In this document: one piece after another, positions 7,242-10,267 of the stretch
How positions within the stretch are numbered: position 1 is the stretch's first letter
Layout of the letters: the number at the start of each line of letters is the position of its first letter
From: Ignavibacteriales bacterium
Lineage (GTDB): Bacteria > Bacteroidota > Ignavibacteria > Ignavibacteriales > Melioribacteraceae
Direction of reading: 5' to 3'
NCBI GenBank assembly: GCA_007280825.1
Contig: QYQI01000073.1
Coordinates: 1-10,267, forward strand
DNA: 10,267 bases
Program-made: the position numbers and the translations under genes
Notes under the pieces: generated by a model
The model's database searches: none
Told to the model about the DNA's origin: nothing
Seen by the model: only the letters and a program-made list of their open reading frames with translations

Positions 7242-8316
7242 CTTTCAAAATTACGAAAGTTAAATCATCGTTCTGATTTGCAGTACCACGGAAATTAGTA
7301 ACAGCATTTAGTAAGGCACTCTTTATATCTTCTGCTGATTTATCACAGTTATTTTTAAATATTCGTTTAATATTTTCTTCGCCGAATTGTTCTCTAAGAA
7401 TATTCATTGCTTCATTAACTCCATCGGTATAGAAAAAGATAATATCTTTCTCTCCCGGTTGAAATGAAAATTCTTCTAATGTTTTTTCGAAAATGCCTTT
7501 ATCATTCAATCCAATTCCTATTCCGCTAGGACAAATAACCTCAAATTCTTTTTTATCGTGTTTATACCACAAAGCAGGGGGATGACCGGCACGTGCAAAA
7601 TTAATTTTGCCGTCTTTTTCAACGGAAGCAATTGATAGTGTGAGAAAATATTCTCTTCGTAATGATTTAGAGAAATATTTTTTGATATTTATTATCAAAT
7701 TTCTGACATCAGATAAACTATCGAGCAATAAATAAATTATAGATTGAACACGTACCATATAAAGAGCTGCAGCCATTCCTTTTCCAGAAATATCTCCAAC
7801 CACTATATAGTATCGTCCATTCGATTCAATTACATCGAAGTAATCTCCGCCAACTTCATGGGCGGGTTCGTAGTAAGAAACGATCTGGTAATTGAAAATA
7901 GTTGAAGAATGTTTTGGTATTAAATCGAATTGAATCTTACGTGCAACATCAAGTTCGTTTTTGGCAGAAAGTTTATCTGCCAGTTCAAAAGCTATAAGTA
8001 GATTGAAAATTAAAAAAGATAGCAGCAAATAAGCAGGCGATGGCTGAGAATATCCTACAATAAAAAATAGCAAAGCTGCCAAATAAAAAATTCTTCTTGC
8101 AGGTGTTAGTTTTAACAAAAAAGCGTTGAACAAACTCCTGACTAAAATAAATCCGCGGATAATTCTATTCTTGGAAGGATCTGGTTTGGGAATATCCTTT
8201 GCAAAAAATTCATATACTTCTCCTGCATCTCGTTTAATTAGGCGATTTATTTCATCTGCACTGAGATCACTTGTGTAGAGTTCGAATAATCTTTTTATTG
8301 GATTTGAGTTAGACAA
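7216..8316 (-). CDS. Membrane-anchored SpoIIE/RsbU-type PP2C protein phosphatase
   Basis: A Mn/Mg-dependent Ser/Thr phosphatase of the SpoIIE family, which dephosphorylates STAS antagonists in partner switching. The N-terminal ~70 residues are a poorly defined basic segment (PKPDPSKNRIIRGF at 43-56). Two membrane helices follow at about 76-90 and 94-112. A short linker ELDVARKIQFDLIPK (121-135) is the typical entry to RsbU-type domains. Metal and core motifs are present: GGDYFD (156-161), VGDISGKGMAAALYM (173-187), AGHPPALW (243-250), FYTDGVNEAMN (295-305), and NDDLT (349-353). All expected acidic metal ligands appear intact. The start is TTG at 8316; a stop lies three codons upstream, and there is no earlier ATG and no clear Shine-Dalgarno, so the first few residues are uncertain. 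There is no visible sensor domain beyond the membrane part. The substrate is inferred from family and from the convergent HATPase gene. Confidence 0.9.
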   Translation of the reverse strand: MSNSNPIKRLFELYTSDLSADEINRLIKRDAGEVYEFFAKDIPKPDPSKNRIIRGFILVRSLFNAFLLKLTPARRIFYLAALLFFIVGYSQPSPAYLLLSFLIFNLLIAFELADKLSAKNELDVARKIQFDLIPKHSSTIFNYQIVSYYEPAHEVGGDYFDVIESNGRYYIVVGDISGKGMAAALYMVRVQSIIYLLLDSLSDVRNLIINIKKYFSKSLRREYFLTLSIASVEKDGKINFARAGHPPALWYKHDKKEFEVICPSGIGIGLNDKGIFEKTLEEFSFQPGEKDIIFFYTDGVNEAMNILREQFGEENIKRIFKNNCDKSAEDIKSALLNAVTNFRGTANQNDDLTFVILKAIHSEDRS

Positions 8317-8407
8317 TGGTTTTTATATTGATTTTTCTACTTATTAAGACGATTTCAACATTATTTAGTTAGATTAAATTAACATTATTGAAAATCATTT
8401 TACATCT

Positions 8408-8438
8408 TTGAATATCAAGGCTCAATTGCCTATTTTTG
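8408..8438 (+). promoter_or_regulatory. Strong Bacteroidota-type promoter for the ccm operon
   Basis: TTG at 8408-8410 and TATTTTTG at 8431-8438 match the Bacteroidota -33 (TTG) and -7 (TAnnTTTG) boxes exactly, with 20 bases between them. Transcription would begin near 8445, giving a leader of about 44 bases before ccmC. The spacer contains AGGC-TCAATT-GCCT (8418-8431), a small inverted repeat that could be chance or an operator. Confidence 0.6.
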
Positions 8439-8488
8439 AATCGTAATTTATTAATTACTCAATTTTTTTATCATCAGAAAGCGTAATA

Positions 8489-9211
8489 ATGGTTTGGAAA
8501 ATAATTCTTTTTATCCTGATGTGCTTTGTTATAATTACCGGAATTTCATTTCCAATAGTTGAACACCCTCAAGGATGGATGCAGTTTCCTATAATACCGG
8601 GTCTCGGCGAAAAGGCAAAAATAATTTTCTTTCATGTACCTACAGCTTGGCTTTCAGTACTTGCATTTTTAATGGCGATGGTATATGGCGTCAGGTATCT
8701 GAGAAAGAAAAATTTAGATGACGATGCTAAATCATCTGCTTCGCTGCAAATCGGAATGGTCTTTTGTGTTCTTGCAACAATTACAGGATCGATTTGGGCA
8801 AAATTTAATTGGGGAACGTTTTGGAATTGGGATCCGCGGGAAACAAGTATATTCATTCTATTATTAATTTACGGTTCACTGTTTGCGCTTCGTTCAGCAG
8901 TTGAGAATGAAGATAAACGTGCTCGTCTTTCAGCCGTTTATTCAATAATAGCTTTTTTAACTGTGCCGTTTTTTATTTTCATCATGCCAAGAATAATGTT
9001 GGGCTTACATCCCGGTTCGTTAGAAATTGATCCTAACTCAGGCAAAGTAATTCAGGGAACAAGTCCCGTTGTAGATTTTAAGATGAATGGTAATATGCGG
9101 TTAGTATTTTTCACATCGTTAGCTGCATTTACAATTCTTTATTTCTGGATGTGGAAAATCAGATCCAGGGCAATAATTATTAAAGAAAATCTTTCTAAAA
9201 AATTAATTTGA
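8489..9211 (+). CDS. ccmC: Cytochrome c maturation haem-handling protein CcmC
   Basis: An integral membrane protein of the haem-handling family (240 residues, about six helices) that loads haem onto CcmE in System I cytochrome c maturation. The tryptophan-rich WWD motif is WGTFWNWDPRETS at 108-120. Haem-ligand histidines are expected at His49 (FFHVPTAW, in the helix before WWD) and His174 (GLHPG, after WWD). The ATG at 8489 begins the first helix; its Shine-Dalgarno is poor. CcmC and the shorter CcsA relatives share WWD, but the length, the GLHPG block and the downstream ccmD-ccmE-ccmF order favour CcmC. The usual ABC partners ccmA and ccmB are not upstream, since the divergent phosphatase gene lies there. 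They must be elsewhere or beyond the contig end. Confidence 0.92.
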   Translation: MVWKIILFILMCFVIITGISFPIVEHPQGWMQFPIIPGLGEKAKIIFFHVPTAWLSVLAFLMAMVYGVRYLRKKNLDDDAKSSASLQIGMVFCVLATITGSIWAKFNWGTFWNWDPRETSIFILLLIYGSLFALRSAVENEDKRARLSAVYSIIAFLTVPFFIFIMPRIMLGLHPGSLEIDPNSGKVIQGTSPVVDFKMNGNMRLVFFTSLAAFTILYFWMWKIRSRAIIIKENLSKKLI

Positions 9212-9219
9212 GGTAAAAT

Positions 9220-9369
9220 TTGGAAGGCGGATTAGTAGGATTCCTAGAAAAAAATTCAATATACATTGTATTGGCTATAGTTCTTGTTGTTTGGACAGGA
9301 ATATTTTTATTCCTTCTTAATACTGATAAGCGGCTAAAGGCGATCGAAAAAGAATTAAAGGAGAAATAA
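9220..9369 (+). CDS. ccmD: CcmD-like small membrane protein (49 aa)
   Basis: A 49-residue protein with one membrane helix (IYIVLAIVLVVWTGIFLFLL, 14-33) and a charged, lysine-rich cytosolic tail (DKRLKAIEKELKEK). CcmD stabilises CcmC and the release of haem-loaded CcmE from the CcmABCD complex. The family is poorly conserved, so size, topology (outside N terminus, basic C terminus) and position exactly between ccmC and ccmE carry the call. The start is a TTG at 9220, 5 bases after GAGGT (9210-9214); that ribosome site overlaps the ccmC stop, so the genes are translationally coupled. The next gene's ATG is 4 bases after its stop. Confidence 0.85.
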   Translation: MEGGLVGFLEKNSIYIVLAIVLVVWTGIFLFLLNTDKRLKAIEKELKEK

Positions 9370-9373
9370 TTCA

Positions 9374-9763
9374 ATGAAAAATAAATATATGTTCGGCGGA
9401 GCTATCATAATTGTATTTCTTGCTGTGATGGTTTATTTATTTACACAAACTAACGTTCAGTACGAAAGCAGTTTTGCAAAACTTATGCAGAACGGTAAAA
9501 CAGTAAAAGCAACCGGTAGCTGGGTTAAAGAAAGAAATTATGAAATAGATAAAACAAATAATCTTTTTTCTTTTTACATGAAAGATCCTGAAGGAAACAT
9601 GATGAAAGTAATTTATCATGGTGCAATACCAAATAATTTTGAATCATCAACAAGTGTTGTTGTAACCGGCAAATATCATGACGGAAATTTTCACGCATCT
9701 GATATTCTCACTAAGTGCCCATCAAAGTATCAAGATCAAGCTGGACAAAAAGCTAACTCGTAA
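9374..9763 (+). CDS. ccmE: Haem chaperone CcmE, Cys-type (CxxxY)
   Basis: The periplasmic haem chaperone that takes haem from CcmC and delivers it to CcmF. It has 129 residues: one N-terminal membrane anchor (about 5-23) followed by a small OB-fold domain with KATGSWVKE, FYMKDPEGN and VVVTGKYHDGNFHASDIL (95-112). The haem-binding segment is CPSKY at 115-119. Classical CcmE uses a His covalently bonded to haem (HxxxY), but here the position is Cys115, with Tyr119 retained. This Cys variant is known in archaea and in several bacterial lineages and goes with a modified System I. An AAAGGAG site (9357-9363) lies 10 bases before the ATG. It overlaps the end of ccmD. ccmF follows, preceded by AGGAGA at 9775-9780. 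Confidence 0.93.
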   Translation: MKNKYMFGGAIIIVFLAVMVYLFTQTNVQYESSFAKLMQNGKTVKATGSWVKERNYEIDKTNNLFSFYMKDPEGNMMKVIYHGAIPNNFESSTSVVVTGKYHDGNFHASDILTKCPSKYQDQAGQKANS

Positions 9764-9784
9764 GAGTAGCAGTTAGGAGATTTT

Positions 9785-10267
9785 ATGATCGGTAATATTT
9801 TACTCACTCTGGGTTTAATAGCCGGAGTGTTTACGGTTGTAATGTATTATCTAACCTACCGAGGTTATCAAAATACATTATCTTTAGCACGGATTGGTTT
9901 TCATACGACAGCAATTATGGTAATTGCCTCTGCTGCATTGCTGCTTTACGCAGTATTAACTCATCAGTATCAATACAAATATATTTATAATTACAGCGGA
10001 AGCGATCTTCCAACCGGATTACTCATGTCCACTTTTTATGCCGGACAGGAAGGCAGTTTCATGCTATGGACTTTTTTTACTGCTGTTATCGGATTGGTTC
10101 TATTGGATTACACTTCGAAACGAGGAGACCTTGAACCAAGAGTAATGATGACTTTTTCACTCGTGCTTTCATTTTTATTAATCATGGTAAGTCCGCTTCT
10201 TAAATCCCCATTCAATTTTATCTGGATGGATAATGTCACTTATACACATCTGACGCTGCCGACGAAA
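9785..10267 (+). CDS. ccmF: Cytochrome c haem lyase subunit CcmF, N-terminal part (cut by contig end)
   Basis: CcmF transfers haem from CcmE to the CxxCH motifs of apocytochromes in the periplasm. Only 161 of the usual ~650 or more residues are present. They comprise a first helix (about 3-22), a helix about 38-58, then HQYQYKYIYNYSG (60-72) leading into LPTGLLMSTFYAGQEGSFMLW (75-95), a recognisable CcmF signature. A further helix (about 96-108) and another (about 121-138) end in SPLLKSPFNFIW (136-147). The WWD motif lies beyond the cut. AGGAGA sits 4 bases before the ATG at 9785. The genuine protein stops near residue 151; residues 152-161 (T-YTHLTLPT-K) are encoded by adapter sequence. This is the last gene of the visible ccmC-D-E-F run. 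Confidence 0.9.
   Translation, partial: MIGNILLTLGLIAGVFTVVMYYLTYRGYQNTLSLARIGFHTTAIMVIASAALLLYAVLTHQYQYKYIYNYSGSDLPTGLLMSTFYAGQEGSFMLWTFFTAVIGLVLLDYTSKRGDLEPRVMMTFSLVLSFLLIMVSPLLKSPFNFIWMDNVTYTHLTLPTK
10233..10265. other. Illumina Nextera transposase adapter sequence at the contig end
   Basis: Positions 10239-10265 match exactly the complement of the Nextera read-1 adapter (mosaic end ...TTATACACATCT followed by GACGCTGCCGACGA). Extending back to 10233 gives 31 of 33 matches, with differences at 10233 and 10238. The adapter-encoded peptide YTHLTLPT is a common contamination signature in translated databases. These bases are not part of the organism's genome. Confidence 0.93.

Noticed and set aside
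8356..8363. Minus-strand TAATGTTG as a -7 box for the phosphatase gene
   Set aside because: It has one mismatch in the TTTG part and no TTG at the right distance upstream.
10241..10267. Unusual CcmF C-terminal residues YTHLTLPTK
   Set aside because: They are encoded by Nextera adapter bases, not by the gene.

Overview
The window is AT-rich bacterial chromosome, most likely from Ignavibacteria or a close relative in the Bacteroidota/Chlorobi group. Three things point there: a C-terminal sorting-tail sequence of the type IX secretion type (VYDMLAKEV ... LPSGAYFYKLKAG ... KKLLLVK), promoters of the Bacteroidota form TTG-N19/20-TAnnTTTG, and the mix of gene families. The last ~27-33 bases match an Illumina Nextera adapter, so the window ends at the end of a contig and the assembly is probably short-read.

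Region 1 (1-3144, minus strand): msrA, encoding a predicted lipoprotein methionine sulfoxide reductase, followed 93 bases later by a secreted multidomain GH27 alpha-galactosidase. A small GC-rich palindrome sits in frame inside the linker of msrA.

Region 2 (3145-5256, plus strand): decayed and housekeeping material. It holds an orphan type IX sorting tail with a good terminator but no upstream gene body, an intact YghO-like GNAT acyltransferase gene with its own terminator, and a small DUF2892 membrane-protein gene broken by a short out-of-frame deletion.

Region 3 (5257-8316): a likely signalling module. A GTG-started RsbW-like HATPase (serine kinase/anti-sigma type) and a secreted Sel1-repeat protein lie together on the plus strand. 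Converging on them, with a 26-base 3' overlap, is a membrane-anchored SpoIIE/RsbU-type PP2C phosphatase. Kinase and phosphatase are the two opposing enzymes of a partner-switching pathway; no STAS-domain antagonist or sigma factor is in the window.

Region 4 (8317-10267, plus strand): a cytochrome c maturation (System I) operon, ccmC-ccmD-ccmE-ccmF, behind a near-ideal Bacteroidota promoter. ccmD is a 49-codon TTG-started gene. CcmE carries Cys in place of the usual haem-binding His (CPSKY, CxxxY type). ccmF is cut by the contig end and its last residues are adapter-encoded.

I found no rRNA, tRNA, CRISPR array, transposase or phage gene. Apart from the candidates in the findings, nothing here amounts to a clearly new multi-gene system.
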